A stretch of DNA of 64,000 nt, taken from contig JAUPTC010000245.1 in the NCBI GenBank assembly GCA_030762895.1, forward strand, positions 1 through 64,000. Direction: 5' to 3'. Positions within the stretch are counted from its first letter, which is position 1. Each line of letters opens with the position of its first letter. The notes beneath the pieces are model-generated. The model made no database searches and was not told the origin of the DNA. It worked only from the letters and a program-made list of their open reading frames with translations. The position numbers and the translations under genes are program-made. This document shows positions 1 through 9,626 of the stretch, in pieces. Source of the stretch: Sophora flavescens. Its lineage: Eukaryota; Streptophyta; Magnoliopsida; Fabales; Fabaceae.

Positions 1-503
1 AAGGTCATCATAAGATGACATAAACTCCTAATAACTAGACATAACTCTCCACTAAGTGGTTATTAAAAGAATATAACTATCCTACTTAAGAAAATAATAA
101 AAGTGGTTCCATAACTTCTAAAGGAGTTACCTAGGCATGCAAGCCAAAGGTTGCTCTCCTTTGTAAGTTCAAAACGTGCCAGCCACCATTCATAATGGGC
201 CTTGCTCATTCATCAAGCTTGGTGTAGCCCAATTAACATATAACTCATTTAAGGTCCAAGAATTCGTATTAAACTTGCAGCCCGTTTTTCACCATGATAG
301 AAGGCGAATTTGGTCAAGAGGCCTGAGATATGATTTGTAGATAATTCTCTAAGATTTCCAACGCACCAAAGAATGTATCAATCGAAGATTCGTAGCTCAA
401 GATATGACCAATTCAAGCATACGGGTTCACCACAATGAAAATAAAATTTTCATCAAAAATATTAATCTGGCCTCAAATTGGACATCATCCTTGGTTTGCA
501 TCA
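1..503 (-). repeat. A1 LTR, truncated by window edge
   Basis: This matches 1873-2377 and 3747-4251. Its right end (TTTGCATCA) is the 5' end of the LTR on the minus strand, where it reads TGATGCAAACC. It is followed by the purine-rich tract of the internal region (minus strand, AAGAGGGAGGGAA). Confidence 0.88.
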
Positions 504-572
504 TTCCCTCCCTCTTGAAAAGAATTCGACCTCGAATTTATTGCCTTAAGGAGTCTTCTTTATCCTCCGGGT

Positions 573-1465
573 TCAAACACAACCATTTTGAATCCATGGG
601 GCACCCTCTCTTGGAATTGTTTCTTCAACTTCCTTCAAAATAGAGTCATCACCTCTAGGCAAAGAGTTTGCATTGGTAGTCAAACAAGCATCTTTACATA
701 GAAAGATATATATAGGCTGCCTTGCCAACATTGCTCCCTTCACCTTATTTTCCTTTATAGGAAGACTCGCAATTCTTCTTTCAACCTTTGCCTCAATTTT
801 TTTATTTTTATTTTCCCCTTCAAAAAATGCAGTCTCCACCTTTTTCTCAACATCTTTTTCATTCTGTTTGTTTTCCTCCATTCCCTTTTCTTCTACCTTT
901 TTCTCATGGCTTTCTTTTTTATTACCTCTCCTTCTTTGCTTTCCTCATTCACCGAACACTCTTCTTTTATTGTTTTCTCGATCATTCTTTTTTTCTCACT
1001 CTCTCCTTTCAAGTACATTTGATCTTCATACACTTGTTTTGGTGACAATGATCCAATAGTAATTTTACGATTATTAAATACAAATGAGTACCTATTGTTG
1101 TAGACATCATATCTCGCTTGTCGTTCAATCCTCCATGGACGCCCAAGTAACAAGTGCTTCGTTTCCATGGGCACCACATCACATAAAACGTCATCTTCAT
1201 ATCTCCCAATCCGGAATGGCACTCGTACTTGTTTGTTCACCATCGCGTCACCAAAATCACTAAACTCCGGGATGCTCCAAATGACATACGGTTGTGGATG
1301 CTCTAGAAGAGGAAGTCCCAACTTTTGCACCATGGTGGTACTAGCTAGGTTGATGTAACCCTTTCTATCAATGACCAAGCTACATATCTTGTCCTTCACA
1401 TAGCATCTAGAATAGAAAAGATCCTCCATTTTCTTGGCATCATTTTTCTTCATTAGTGACTCCAT
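573..1465 (-). pseudogene. A1 retropepsin-like ORF, copy 1 (frameshifted)
   Basis: On the minus strand the frame starts at 1465. It opens into a Ty3/gypsy retropepsin-like domain: LFYSRC, then CSLVID at the active-site position, VRVPFRIGRYEDDVLCDVVP, and LLLGRPW. A Lys/Glu-rich linker follows, then a relic of the reverse-transcriptase N-terminal region (RQPIYIFLCKDA, ILKEVEETIPREVPHG). The frame is lost near 915-922, where a T run is one base shorter than in the intact copy at 39875-40780. The protease motif is DRKG rather than the usual DGGS/DSG type. No RT palm, RNase H or integrase core follows. It is therefore at best a protease-plus-linker protein, broken in this copy. Confidence 0.8.
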
Positions 1466-1540
1466 GAAGAACCCACTAAGAAAAATTCAAACTTCCGAAA
1501 AAAATTGAAAAAACAAAATCATAAGTCACTCTAGGAAGGA

Positions 1541-1555
1541 TGGCTCTAGATACCA
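1541..1555 (-). other. Primer binding site (tRNA-iMet type), A1
   Basis: On the minus strand this reads TGGTATCTAGAGCCA. That is the complement of the plant initiator tRNA-Met 3' end (TGGTATCAGAGCCA) with one extra T. It lies two bases from the LTR end at 1558. The same site occurs at 3414-3428. Confidence 0.75.
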
Positions 1556-1557
1556 AA

Positions 1558-2377
1558 TGATATGATCCTAACAAGGAGCATGTATATTTTCGGATCTATC
1601 CTTGAGTGACCAAGCAAAATTGTAGAAGAAGGTGAAATACAAAATTGGATAAGATGAGAAATGGGAGGTAGGCGCCACAAATCCAAGGGGATTTGATAAG
1701 CCAATGTGAGGTTCGCCACAAGAATCTTGGATTCTTGATAAGAACAAGGGTTGGCTCAATGAAGAACCCAAGAGAGAAACACTCTCACAATTGGTAAAAA
1801 CCAAATTGAACATCAAAGTTATCATTCATCATGTAATAGGTGTGTACATATAGCATAGGGAAGTAAAAACCAAAGGTCATCATAAGATGACATAAACTCC
1901 TAATAACTAGACATAACTCTCCACTAAGTGGTTATTAAAAGAATATAACTATCCTACTTAAGAAAATAATAAAAGTGGTTCCATAACTTCTAAAGGAGTT
2001 ACCTAGGCATGCAAGCCAAAGGTTGCTCTCCTTTGTAAGTTCCAAAAACGTGCCAGCCACCATTCATAATGGGCCTTGCTCATTCATCAAGCTTGGTGTA
2101 GCCCAATTAACATATAACTCATTTAAGGTCCAAGAATTCGTATTAAACTTGCAGCCCGTTTTTCACCATGATAGAAGGCGAATTTGGTCAAGAGGCCTGA
2201 GATATGATTTGTAGATAATTCTCTAAGATTTCCAACGCACCAAAGAATGTATCAATCGAAGATTCGTAGCTCAAGATATGACCAATTCAAGCATACGGGT
2301 TCACCACAATGAAAATAAAATTTTCATCAAAAATATTAATCTGGCCTCAAATTGGACATCATCCTTGGTTTGCATCA
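1558..2377 (-). repeat. A1 LTR (820 bp)
   Basis: The left end is TGATATGATCC, next to the primer site. The right end is TTTGCATCA, next to the polypurine tract. On the minus strand the LTR therefore reads TGATGC...ATATCA. It contains the 7-bp hairpin AAGAATCCAAGATTCTT shared with families B and D. Confidence 0.9.
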
Positions 2378-2433
2378 TTCCCTCCCTCTTGAAAAGAATT
2401 CGACCTCGAATTTATTGCCTTAAGGAGTCTTCT

Positions 2434-3338
2434 TTATCCTCCGGGTTCAAACACAACCATTTTGAATCCATGGGGCACCTCTCTTGGAATTGTTTCTTCA
2501 ACTTCCTTCAAAATAGAGTCATCACCTCTAGGCAAAGAGTTTGCATTGGTAGTCAAACAAGCATCTTTACATAGAAAGATATATATAGGCTGCCTTGCCA
2601 ACATTGCTCCCTTCACCTTATTTTCCTTTATAGGAAGACTCGCAATTCTTCTTTCAACCTTTGCCTCAATTTTTTTATTTTTATTTTCCCCTTCAAAAAA
2701 TGCAGTCTCCACCTTTTTCTCAACATCTTTTTCATTCTGTTTGTTTTCCTCCATTCCCTTTTCTTCTACCTTTTTCTCATGGCTTTCTTTTTTTATTACC
2801 TCTCCTTCTTTGCTTTCCTCATTCACCGAACACTCTTCTTTTATTGTTTTCTCGATCATTCTTTTTTCTCACTCTCTCCTTTCAAGTACATTTGATCTTC
2901 ATACACTTGTTTTGGTGACAATGATCCAATAGTAATTTTACGATTATTAAATACAAATGAGTACCTATTGTTGTAGACATCATATCTCGCTTGTCGTTCA
3001 ATCCTCCATGGACGCCCAAGTAACAAGTGCTTCGTTTCCATGGGCACCACATCACATAAAACGTCATCTTCATATCTCCCAATCCGGAATGGCACTCGTA
3101 CTTGTTTGTTCACCATCGCGTCACCAAAATCACTAAACTCCGGGATGCTCCAAATGACATACGGTTGTGGATGCTCTAGAAGAGGAAGTCCCAACTTTTG
3201 CACCATGGTGGTACTAGCTAGGTTGATGTAACCCTTTCTATCAATGACCAAGCTACATATCTTGTCCTTCACATAGCATCTAGAATAGAAAAGATCCTCC
3301 ATTTTCTTTGCATCATTTTTCTTCATTAGTGACTCCAT
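2434..3338 (-). pseudogene. A1 retropepsin-like ORF, copy 2 (frameshifted)
   Basis: The domain order matches copy 1: protease domain from 3338, charged linker, then an RT N-terminal relic ending in FEPGG at about 2434. The break is elsewhere, at a T run near 2858-2866 just after the protease domain, so this copy splits into 160 and 141 codons. Copies 1 and 2 carry different lesions, so the frameshifts arose independently or are homopolymer errors. The altered active-site motif is again DRKG. Confidence 0.8.
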
Positions 3339-3430
3339 GAAGAACCCACTAAGAAAAATTCAAACTTCCGAAAAAAATTGAAAAAACAAAATCATAAGTC
3401 ACTCTAGGAAGGATGGCTCTAGATACCAAA

Positions 3431-4251
3431 TGATATGATCCTAACAAGGAGCATGTATATTTTCGGATCTATCCTTGAGTGACCAAGCAAAAATTGTAGA
3501 AGAAGGTGAAATACAAAATTGGATAAGATGAGAAATGGGAGGTAGGCGCCACAAATCCAAGGGGATTTGATAAGCCAATGTGAGGTTCGCCACAAGAATC
3601 TTGGATTCTTGATAAGAACAAGGGTTGGCTCAATGAAGAACCCAAGAGAGAAACACTCTCACAATTGGTAAAAACCAAATTGAACATCAAAGTTATCATT
3701 CATCATGTAATAGGTGTGTACATATAGCATAGGGAAGTAAAAACCAAAGGTCATCATAAGATGACATAAACTCCTAATAACTAGACATAACTCTCCACTA
3801 AGTGGTTATTAAAAGAATATAACTATCCTACTTAAGAAAATAATAAAAGTGGTTCCATAACTTCTAAAGGAGTTACCTAGGCATGCAAGCCAAAGGTTGC
3901 TCTCCTTTGTAAGTTCCAAAAACGTGCCAGCCACCATTCATAATGGGCCTTGCTCATTCATCAAGCTTGGTGTAGCCCAATTAACATATAACTCATTTAA
4001 GGTCCAAGAATTCGTATTAAACTTGCAGCCCGTTTTTCACCATGATAGAAGGCGAATTTGGTCAAGAGGCCTGAGATATGATTTGTAGATAATTCTCTAA
4101 GATTTCCAACGCACCAAAGAATGTATCAATCGAAGATTCGTAGCTCAAGATATGACCAATTCAAGCATACGGGTTCACCACAATGAAAATAAAATTTTCA
4201 TCAAAAATATTAATCTGGCCTCAAATTGGACATCATCCTTGGTTTGCATCA
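3431..4251 (-). repeat. A1 LTR at the 5S rDNA junction
   Basis: This is a full LTR (TGATATGATCC to TTTGCATCA). Its right terminus is followed directly by GTAGTACTAGG of a 5S rRNA gene, as expected for integration into the gene. The expected 5-bp target duplicate on this side would be GTAGT (4252-4256). The matching copy would lie left of the window. Confidence 0.88.
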
Positions 4252-4304
4252 GTAGTACTAGGATAGGTGACCTCCTGGGAAGTCCTCGTGTTGCACCTCT
4301 TTTT
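4252..4304 (+). pseudogene. 5S rRNA gene, 3' fragment cut by A1 LTR
   Basis: This holds the last 48 bases or so of a plant 5S gene, from GTAGTACTAGG through GTGTTGCACCTC, then a T5 Pol III terminator at 4300-4304. The A box and the first half of the gene are missing because the A1 LTR abuts here. One C-box change is visible (GGATAGGTGACC instead of GGATGGGTGACC). It cannot be transcribed from its own promoter. Confidence 0.88.
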
Positions 4305-4867
4305 CCCAACAACTTTATCGGCCGACCCAGAGCATGGCTCCGGAAAGCCGGGGTCGCCAAAACATCGAAGGCGGGAGACCGTAAACGGCGTCAAACTAGT
4401 GCCCCCGCCGATCGGCGGTGCGGGGCCCTCCGGACCGCGGAAACGCCAAACCCCAGCATAAAGACCCACCGGAAGATGCCGGAAAAGTTGGAAACAGTGT
4501 CAAATGAATTTTAAAAAAGATGGGACCACGACTGTCAGAAAGTCGCACCCGTCCTGGTAATTATGATGCGTAGAAAATACTTCGAAAATAGGAAAAGTAG
4601 CCGAGACGGCGCCGTTTGGCCAGAATCGGGTGGTGCCCATGGGTCCAACGGACCAATGGGCCTCGTTCCTTGGATTTTTTCCTACCACCCTGCCAAAATT
4701 CAGGTCATTCGGAGCACGTGAAAACAAATCTGGTAATTACCGGCATGTCCCTGATGTCTCGGAAGCCCCATCCGGAAGCGGAGCCTGACCGGAACCCGAG
4801 GGGTAACGGAAGCTCGGCACGTCGCGGTAAGTAAGCGTATAAAGGATTTGATCGTGCGCAGACTAAC
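4305..4867 (+). other. 5S intergenic spacer 1, with Pol III upstream signals
   Basis: GC-richer spacer, similar to the three that follow. It carries a perfect 14-bp palindrome, CCGCCGATCGGCGG, at 4405-4418. At its end TATAAA lies at 4838-4843, which is -30 to the next 5S gene, with GC at about -12 and C at -1. Short open frames here are repeated spacer sequence, not genes. Confidence 0.8.
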
Positions 4868-4986
4868 AGGTGCGATCATCCCAGCACTAATGCACCGGAT
4901 CCCATCATAACTCTGCAGTTAAGAGTTCTTGGGCGAGAGTAGCACTAGGATGGGTGACCTCCTGGGAAGTCCTCGTGTTGCACCTC
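4868..4986 (+). rRNA. 5S rRNA: 5S rRNA gene, unit 1 (divergent)
   Basis: This is a component of the large ribosomal subunit, transcribed by Pol III from internal A, IE and C boxes. It runs from AGGTGCGATCAT to GTGTTGCACCTC, about 119 nt, and is followed by T5 at 4987-4991. Helix I can still form (5' AGGTGC with 3' GCACCT). Compared with the usual plant sequence it has ATCATAAC instead of ATCAGAAC, changes in the A-box region (AGAGTTCTTGG for AGCGTGCTTGG), ATCATCCC for ATCATACC, and AGTAGCACTAGG in the C-box region. With this many changes it may be a pseudogene, although upstream TATAAA at -30 and C at -1 are kept. Confidence 0.88.
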
Positions 4987-5543
4987 TTTTTCCCAACAAC
5001 TTTATCGGTCGACCCAGAGCATGGCTCCGGAAAGCCGGGGTCGCCAAAACACCGAAGGCGGGAGACCGTAAACGGCCTCAAATGAATGCCCCCGCCGATC
5101 GGCGGTGCGGGGCCCTCCGGACCGCGGAAACGACAAACCCCAGCATAAAGACCCACCGGAAAAGTTGGAAACAGTGTCAAATGAATTTTAAAAAATATGG
5201 GACCACGACTGTCAGAAAGCCGCACCCGTCCTGGTAATTATGATGAGGAGAAAATACTTCGAAAATAGGAAAAGTGGTCGAGACGGCGCCTATGTCCAGA
5301 ATCGGGTGGTGCCCACGGGTAAAACGGACCAATGGGCCTCGTTCCTTGGATTTTTTCCTACCACCCTGCCAAAATTCAGGTCATTCGGAGCACGTGAAAA
5401 GAAATCTGATAATTACCGACGTGTCCCCGATGTCTCGGAAGCCCCATCCGGAAGCGGAGCCTGACCGGAACCCGAGGGGTAACGGAAGCTCGGCACGTCG
5501 CGGTAAGTAAGCGTATAAAGGATTTGATCGTGCGTAGACTAAC
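4987..5543 (+). other. Pol III terminator and 5S spacer 2
   Basis: T5 terminator at 4987-4991, then spacer with the palindrome CCGCCGATCGGCGG at 5092-5105. The next promoter element, TATAAA, is at 5514-5519. The gene-to-gene period is 676 bp (4868 to 5544). Confidence 0.8.
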
Positions 5544-5662
5544 AGGTGCGATCATACCAGCACTAATGCACCGGATCCCATCATAACTCTGCAGTTAAGC
5601 GTTCTTGGGCGAGAGTAGTACTAGGATGGGAGACCTCCTGGGAAGTCCTCGTGTTGCACCTC
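5544..5662 (+). rRNA. 5S rRNA: 5S rRNA gene, unit 2
   Basis: About 119 nt, followed by T5 at 5663-5667. It keeps ATCATACC and the C-box word AGTAGTACTAGG, so it is closer to a standard plant 5S gene than unit 1. It still has ATCATAAC, CTCTGCAG, a GCGTTCTTGG change at the A box, and GGGAGACC for GGGTGACC. TATAAA at 5514-5519 is -30. Helix I pairing is intact. Confidence 0.9.
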
Positions 5663-6220
5663 TTTTTCCCACCAACTTTATCGGTCGACCCAGAGAATGG
5701 CTCCGGAAAGCCGGGGTCGCCAAAACACCGAAGGCGGGAGACCGTAAACGGCCTCAAACGAGTGCCCCCGCCGATCGGCGGTGCGGGGCCCTCCGGACCA
5801 CGGAAACGCCAAACCCCAGCATAAAGAACCACCGGAAGATGAAGAAAACAGTGTCAAATGAATTTTAAAAAATATGGGACCACGACTGTCAGAAAGCCGC
5901 ACCCGTCCTGGTAATTATGATGAGGAGAAAATACTTCGAAAATAGGAAAAGTGGCCGAGACAGCGCCTATGTCCAGAATCGGGTGGTGCCCATGGGTAAA
6001 ACGGACCAATGGGCCTCGTTCCTTGGATTTTTTCCTACCACCCTGCCAAAATTCAGGTCATTCGGAGCACGTGAAAATAAATCTGGTAATTACCGGCATG
6101 TCCCCGAAGTCTCGGATGCCCGATCCGGAAGCGGAGCCTGACCGGAACCCGAGGGGTAACGGAAGCTCGGCACGTCGCGGTAAGTAAGCGTATAAAGGAT
6201 TTGATCGCGCGTAGACTAAC
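5663..6220 (+). other. Pol III terminator and 5S spacer 3
   Basis: T5 at 5663-5667, palindrome CCGCCGATCGGCGG at 5768-5781, TATAAA at 6191-6196. The gene-to-gene period is 677 bp. Confidence 0.8.
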
Positions 6221-6341
6221 AGGTGCGATCATACCAGCATTAATGCACCGGATCCCATCATAACTCCGCAGTTAAGCGTGCTTGGGCGAGAGAGTAATAC
6301 TAGGATGGGTGACCTCCTGCGAAGTCCTCGTGTTGCACCTC
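6221..6341 (+). rRNA. 5S rRNA: 5S rRNA gene, unit 3 (2-bp insertion)
   Basis: This unit has the standard A box AGCGTGCTTGGGCGAG but carries two extra bases (GAGAGAGTAATAC) between the A box and the C box. That alters spacing in the internal promoter and the length of the RNA (about 121 nt). Other changes are AGCATTAATG for AGCACTAATG and CTCCTGCGAAG for CTCCTGGGAAG. T5 follows at 6342-6346. The spacing change makes TFIIIA-dependent transcription doubtful; this is inference. Confidence 0.87.
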
Positions 6342-6880
6342 TTTTTCCCAACAACTTTATCGGTTGACCCAGAGCATGACTCCAGAAAGCCGGGGTCGCC
6401 AAAACACCGAAGGCGGGAGACCATAAACGGCCTCAAACGAGTGCCCCCGCCGATCGGCGGTGCGGGGCCCTCCGGACCGCGGAAACGCCAAACCCCAGCA
6501 TAAAGACCCACCGGAAAAGTTGGAAACAGTGTCAAATGAATTTTAAAAAATATGGGACCACGACTGTCAGAAAGCCGCACCCGTCCTGGTAATTATGATG
6601 AGGAGAAAATACTTCGAAAATAGGAAAAGTGGCCGAGACGGCGCCTATGTCCAGAATCGGGTGGTTCCCACGGGTAAAACGGACCAATGGGCCTCGTTCC
6701 TTGGATTTTTTCCTACCACCCTGCCAAAATTCAGGTCATTCGGAGCACGTGAAAAGAAATCTGGTAATTACCGGCATGTCCCCGATGTCTCGGAAGCCCC
6801 ATCCGGAAGCGGAGCCTGACCGGAACCCGAGGGGTAACGGAAGCTCGGCACGTCGCGGTAAGTAAGCGTATAAAGGATTT
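6342..6880 (+). other. 5S spacer 4 ending in an orphan Pol III upstream signal
   Basis: T5 at 6342-6346 and palindrome at 6447-6460. TATAAA at 6869-6874 is followed not by a 5S gene but by the interior of a B retrotransposon. The join falls within TTTTGAT, which both parents carry (spacer GGATTTGATCG, element TCTTTTGATATTG). Confidence 0.85.
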
Positions 6881-7461
6881 TGATATTGTGTGTCCAAGTG
6901 TTGGCAGCCCATGAAGATAGTCCATCATTTTCTCCAAGGTCTTCAACTCTTCATGCTAGAATGGCTACTCAAATACAAAACCTTCAAAGGCAAATGAGTG
7001 CAAATTATGATAGACAACTTGCCATCCTTCAAAACCGAGAAGATAGAATTGAAAGGGTCAACATCAAAGTTCCTACCTTTCAGGGGAGGAATGATGCCGA
7101 AGTCTATTTGAAATGGGAGATGAAGATAGAGCAAGTGTTCAATTGCAATAATTATAATGAGAAAAAGAAAATGAAGATAGCATCTCTTCAATTTAAGGAC
7201 TATGCACTTGTTTGGTGGGATCAATTGCAAAAAGAGAGAAGAAGATATGGGGCGGAGCCTATTGAGACATGGGTTGAGATGAGAAAAATAATGAGGAGAA
7301 GATATGCTCCATACCAATACCAAAGAGTTCTTCATAACAAATCAAAGAAGGAGGCCAACACTTCAACTTCTAAGGAGGCCATGGCTAGTGCTCATGGAAA
7401 GAAACCTATGGAAGTATCTCCTAATTTGAGAGAAAATGAAAAAAAGAGTGAAAAAAAGTGA
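6880..7461 (+). pseudogene. gag: B unit 1 gag, 5'-truncated and frameshifted
   Basis: An in-frame ATG lies at 6961 (MATQIQNLQRQM). The Retrotrans_gag core follows: YLKWEMKIEQVFNC, YALVWWDQLQKERRRYG, IETWVEMRKIMRRRY. The domain stops after VLHNKSKKE, where the element D gag (49100-49770) continues with LQRLTQGTKSVDEYFKEME. The C-terminal half of gag, including any zinc knuckle, is therefore missing. A longer A run near 7447-7457 shifts the frame to an early stop at 7461. This copy has FQGRNDAEVYL where other units read FHGRNDPEVYL. Confidence 0.82.
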
Positions 7462-7573
7462 AAATAAGAGTGATGAAAATGTGAAAAAGAATCAAGAGAA
7501 AAAATGTGAAAAATATGAGAGTATGGAAAAGAGTGAGAGACAATAAAAAGATGAGAACAAAACAAAAAGTGAG

Positions 7574-8548
7574 GTGGAAAAAGTAAATGCTTGTTTTGAT
7601 GTTTTTCCTAACTCTTTGCCTACTTGTGTTGATTCTCTTTTGAAGGAAATCGAAGATGTTCCTCCAATGGAAGCTTGCAAGACAACCGATGTAATTGAAG
7701 AGCTAATCCCAAGGGAAGTACCCCATGGTTTGGGAACTTGCATGGTTTCCCAAAAGCATGGATATCTTAAGACAAAATTTGGTAATATGCTTGGTAAATT
7801 GCATGGGTCTTGTTATTCTTCTACATTTGATAGGAATGAAAACCTTCTTGATGAATTGCATGACTCTTATAATCTTCCTAAGATTGATTTGAGAATTATG
7901 AACCAAGACTTGAATGAATTCCTTGATAAATGTGTTGTGCTTTCTAATGTTCGTTTGATTTATCACAACAATTTTGAGGAATGTGTTGGATTACTTAGAG
8001 AAAGTTTGTTTGCCAACTTGCTCACATACTCTTTTGATCAAAATAAAGTTAGCATTTTGAGGTTTATTATGAGCTCTAAAGGTTTGCATGTGACAATAAT
8101 TGACGGGTTAACTACTATTCCCCTTCTTACTCTACCCACTCTTGCAAATTCTTTTAAGCTTTCATATGATGATCCTAATGTGTTTGAGAGGATTGTCTTG
8201 TTTGAAAAAGAACCATCTCATGTTTGTAATAAGGAGAATGTCCATGAGGCTCAACTTTCTTGGGAGCCTTTAAAAAGAGAAAGTACATTTTCGTTTATGA
8301 CTATGTTCAAGCCAATAAAGGTAAACTTGAAAGTAGATTTTCACAAGAGGTATAATTTTCTGCTTGATCTTATAATTCATTACCTTTGCTATGAATGTGT
8401 TTGGATTGTACAAGATAGGAATGTGTTACACCTACTTGCTACATTTGATGGTTTCTATCAATTTCCATTTGATCCCGGAGGATGGGTGTGTGTACATAAA
8501 AAGAATAAAAGGTTTCCCAATAAAAGGAAATCAAAGGTCCACCCTTGA
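7574..8548 (+). CDS. B unit 1 ORF2 (pol relic, 324 codons)
   Basis: The frame contains two scraps I can place. Near residues 35-50, ELIPREVPHG resembles the linker at the start of Ty3/gypsy reverse transcriptase. At the end, FDPGGWVCVHKKNKRFPNKRKSK resembles the integrase C-terminal FEPGDWVWVH...FP.KRKSKL segment (split here: FDPGGWVCVHKK, then RFPNKRKSK). The middle, about 230 residues, is not recognised and has no catalytic motif that I can see. A TGA at 8546-8548 interrupts a frame that otherwise runs on through LLQVVGKINKNAF to the LTR. This copy has Trp where the others have Arg in CVRIVQDRN. Function is unknown and it may be non-coding. Confidence 0.55.
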   Translation: MEKVNACFDVFPNSLPTCVDSLLKEIEDVPPMEACKTTDVIEELIPREVPHGLGTCMVSQKHGYLKTKFGNMLGKLHGSCYSSTFDRNENLLDELHDSYNLPKIDLRIMNQDLNEFLDKCVVLSNVRLIYHNNFEECVGLLRESLFANLLTYSFDQNKVSILRFIMSSKGLHVTIIDGLTTIPLLTLPTLANSFKLSYDDPNVFERIVLFEKEPSHVCNKENVHEAQLSWEPLKRESTFSFMTMFKPIKVNLKVDFHKRYNFLLDLIIHYLCYECVWIVQDRNVLHLLATFDGFYQFPFDPGGWVCVHKKNKRFPNKRKSKVHP

Positions 8549-8677
8549 AGAGATGGGCTATTGCAAGTTGTAGGGAAAATAAATAAAAATGCCTTTGATA
8601 TTGACTTATCTTCCTGGCATCTATGCCTTTCATTTGATGTAGGGATTGAAGTAATAAATTCGAGGACGAATTCTCTT

Positions 8678-8691
8678 AAAGAAGGAGGGTA
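8678..8691 (+). other. Polypurine tract of B
   Basis: AAAGAAGGAGGGTA immediately precedes the LTR start TGATAGAGG. The same tract precedes every other B LTR, and an almost identical one precedes the E LTR at 55015. It would prime plus-strand DNA synthesis. Confidence 0.8.
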
Positions 8692-9626
8692 TGATAGAGG
8701 CCAAGGGGGGGCAAGTCAACTTTGCAACAAGAATGATATAGCTCAATAACGATCATGGATCAAGATGCCATTCAAGGACTTGGTGGGCTCATGACAAGAG
8801 CTAGGACCAAAAAGGCCCAAGAAGCTCTAAATCAAATGGTGGCTCTTTTAATGGACGCAAGCCCAAGTACAAGTGCAAGTAATGAAGACAATGAGCCCAA
8901 GTTAATTACTTTGCTCATCCAAGCCCAAGAAGCATGAAGAGGGCGTGCAAGTCCATTTTTCTTTTATTTTCAATAAGTGTAATGGTCGGTGTGTTTAGGC
9001 CCAATTCATCAGTGATATTTTTGGGTCAAGTCCACTACTTACCATGATGTACACAAGTCTATTAGAGAGTCTTAGGGAGGGAATCTCTGGCTTACATGCC
9101 AAAAGAAACTCCTCATTAGTGTGCATAAAATTGTATTGATTATGGGGGGTTGCACTTTTAATGTGAGAAACAAGTGTAACCACCACATAATTTGGGGATA
9201 AAGAGTCAAGATGAGGGATTTTAGGCCAATTAACGCATGATTATGGTGGCTGAGTCAAGTGGGATTTATTGGGTGTTTTAATGCCATGATTAGGTGAGTT
9301 ACACACTTCTATATGTATGAGGCCTAAAACACATGAAATGATAACTTGGATGTTGAATTTGCATTGAAATCCATTTGTGAGACTTTGTTCTCTTTGGTTC
9401 TTGGTTGGGCCAACTATTGTTCTTATCAAGAATCCAAGATTCTTGTGGCGAACTTCCTTGGCTTATCAAACTCTTTGTTTGTGGCGCCATACCATCTCTA
9501 ATCCTCACCCATTTTCATATTTTCTTCCTTTTATGTTACAACACAATTTTGACTTGGTTTTGTAACTTGTTAAGAATTCAACCAAATAGATCATTCCAAA
9601 GGCAACCTTCCATTTGGTTGTCATCA
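8692..9626 (+). repeat. B LTR 1 (935 bp)
   Basis: TGATAGAGGCC to GTTGTCATCA. Within it: a 60-codon frame at 8755-8937 (AIQGLGG, MTRART, KKAQEALNQ), a TATATGTAT box at about 9311, and the hairpin AAGAATCCAAGATTCTT at 9428-9444. The primer site follows at 9629. Confidence 0.92.
8755..8937 (+). other. U3-encoded pol C-terminal tail (representative copy)
   Basis: A 60-codon frame carrying MTRARTKKAQEALNQ. Similar TRARAK-type tails occur downstream of integrase in plant Ty3/gypsy polyproteins. In the E LTR (55015 onward) the equivalent frame is continuous with the pol end through the polypurine tract; in B it is cut off by stops. Copies start at 12104, 15449, 18795, 22140, 27684 and 31023. Family homology is recalled, not searched. 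Confidence 0.5.

Larger units (their letters stand above)
1..4251 (-). mobile_element. Tandem array of non-autonomous Ty3/gypsy element A1
   Basis: Three LTRs (the first cut by the window edge) alternate with two internal regions of about 1053 bp, giving a period of about 1873 bp. The copies are nearly identical by eye. Neighbouring units share a single LTR, so this is a tandem array rather than adjacent insertions. The polypurine tract, primer site and coding frame all place the element on the minus strand. The array ends at the exact LTR terminus (CATCA, 4251) and the next base belongs to a 5S rRNA gene. A complete single copy of the same element lies at 38999-41691. Confidence 0.9.

Noticed and set aside
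4252..6346. 5S sequences as parts of Cassandra-type TRIM elements
   Set aside because: The 5S genes repeat every 676 bp with homologous spacers, TATAAA at -30 and T5 terminators, and no LTR borders lie around them. That is rDNA.
6943..7335. Antisense frame of 130 codons in each gag (also at 10292, 13638, 20330)
   Set aside because: It is the exact reverse of the gag coding region, with Phe/Leu/Ile-rich low-complexity content typical of a shadow frame.
7574..8548. B ORF2 as a host gene with a new function
   Set aside because: It repeats in every retrotransposon unit, ends in an integrase C-terminal relic, and lies between gag and an LTR.
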